Assembly: GCA_007116275.1 (NCBI GenBank)
Contig: SKIU01000087.1
Coordinates: 1 to 6,742, forward strand
Direction: 5' to 3'
DNA: 6,742 nucleotides
Source: a candidate division SR1 bacterium
GTDB lineage: Bacteria; Patescibacteriota; Gracilibacteria; Absconditabacterales; Absconditicoccaceae
A program made the position numbers and the translations under genes. Every line of letters begins with the position of its first letter. The first letter of the stretch is position 1. Shown piece by piece: positions 6,720 through 6,742 of this stretch. The notes beneath the pieces are model-generated. The model saw only the letters and a list, made by a program, of their open reading frames with translations, searched no databases and was not told where the DNA came from.

Positions 6720-6742
6720 TAGCCCAACCAAAACATCCCTCA
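6720..6742. repeat. 23-bp direct repeat, copy 2 (at window edge)
   Basis: Identical to 4681-4703 over all 23 bases, starting 24 bp after the stop of the redox lipoprotein gene. The window ends with it, so the match may continue; I cannot see its right boundary. The GGGCTA partner that precedes copy 1 is absent here. Confidence 0.9.

Noticed and set aside
1..6742. CRISPR array, tRNA or rRNA gene, or insertion sequence
   Set aside because: No regularly spaced repeats, no tRNA cloverleaf or rRNA sequence noticed, and no transposase frame. The only long repeat is the pair of 23-mers.

Overview
The window is AT-rich bacterial DNA that reads correctly only if UGA codes for glycine (translation table 25). 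In the standard code the three long genes fall into short fragments. With UGA = Gly each becomes one full-length gene, and the UGA codons sit on near-invariant family glycines, including the second Walker A of ClpC, the YGHG motif of alanine racemase, a lipobox and the Gly before the cis-Pro of a thioredoxin-like domain. All five genes end in TAA or TAG, never TGA. This code is known from Candidatus Gracilibacteria and Absconditabacteria (SR1) of the Candidate Phyla Radiation, so the DNA most likely comes from one of these. I cannot tell which from the sequence.

Layout. The left edge holds the last 59 codons of dnaA (+), which ends convergently with a two-gene minus-strand unit: clpC (591-3164) followed 22 bp later by a small coiled-coil lipoprotein (221-568). 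clpC is divergent from alr (3334-4473, +). The 169-bp region between them carries a CIRCE-like operator for clpC, a candidate alr promoter and an 18-bp palindrome. After alr comes a 332-bp gap rich in signals: a weak terminator, a strong extended -10 promoter, a possible short structured RNA, a 23-bp repeat, an inverted repeat and a second promoter. The gap leads into a 629-residue acidic lipoprotein (4806-6695, +) with a C-terminal CPFC thioredoxin-like domain. An exact second copy of the 23-bp repeat begins 24 bp after its stop and runs to the window's edge.

Functions. DnaA starts replication. ClpC unfolds proteins for degradation and is probably under HrcA/CIRCE heat-shock control. Alr makes D-alanine for peptidoglycan. 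The two lipoproteins act outside the cytoplasmic membrane, one possibly in extracytoplasmic disulfide chemistry. The least ordinary part is the repeat-bounded module at 4572-6742. None of the four visible gene starts has a clear Shine-Dalgarno sequence.
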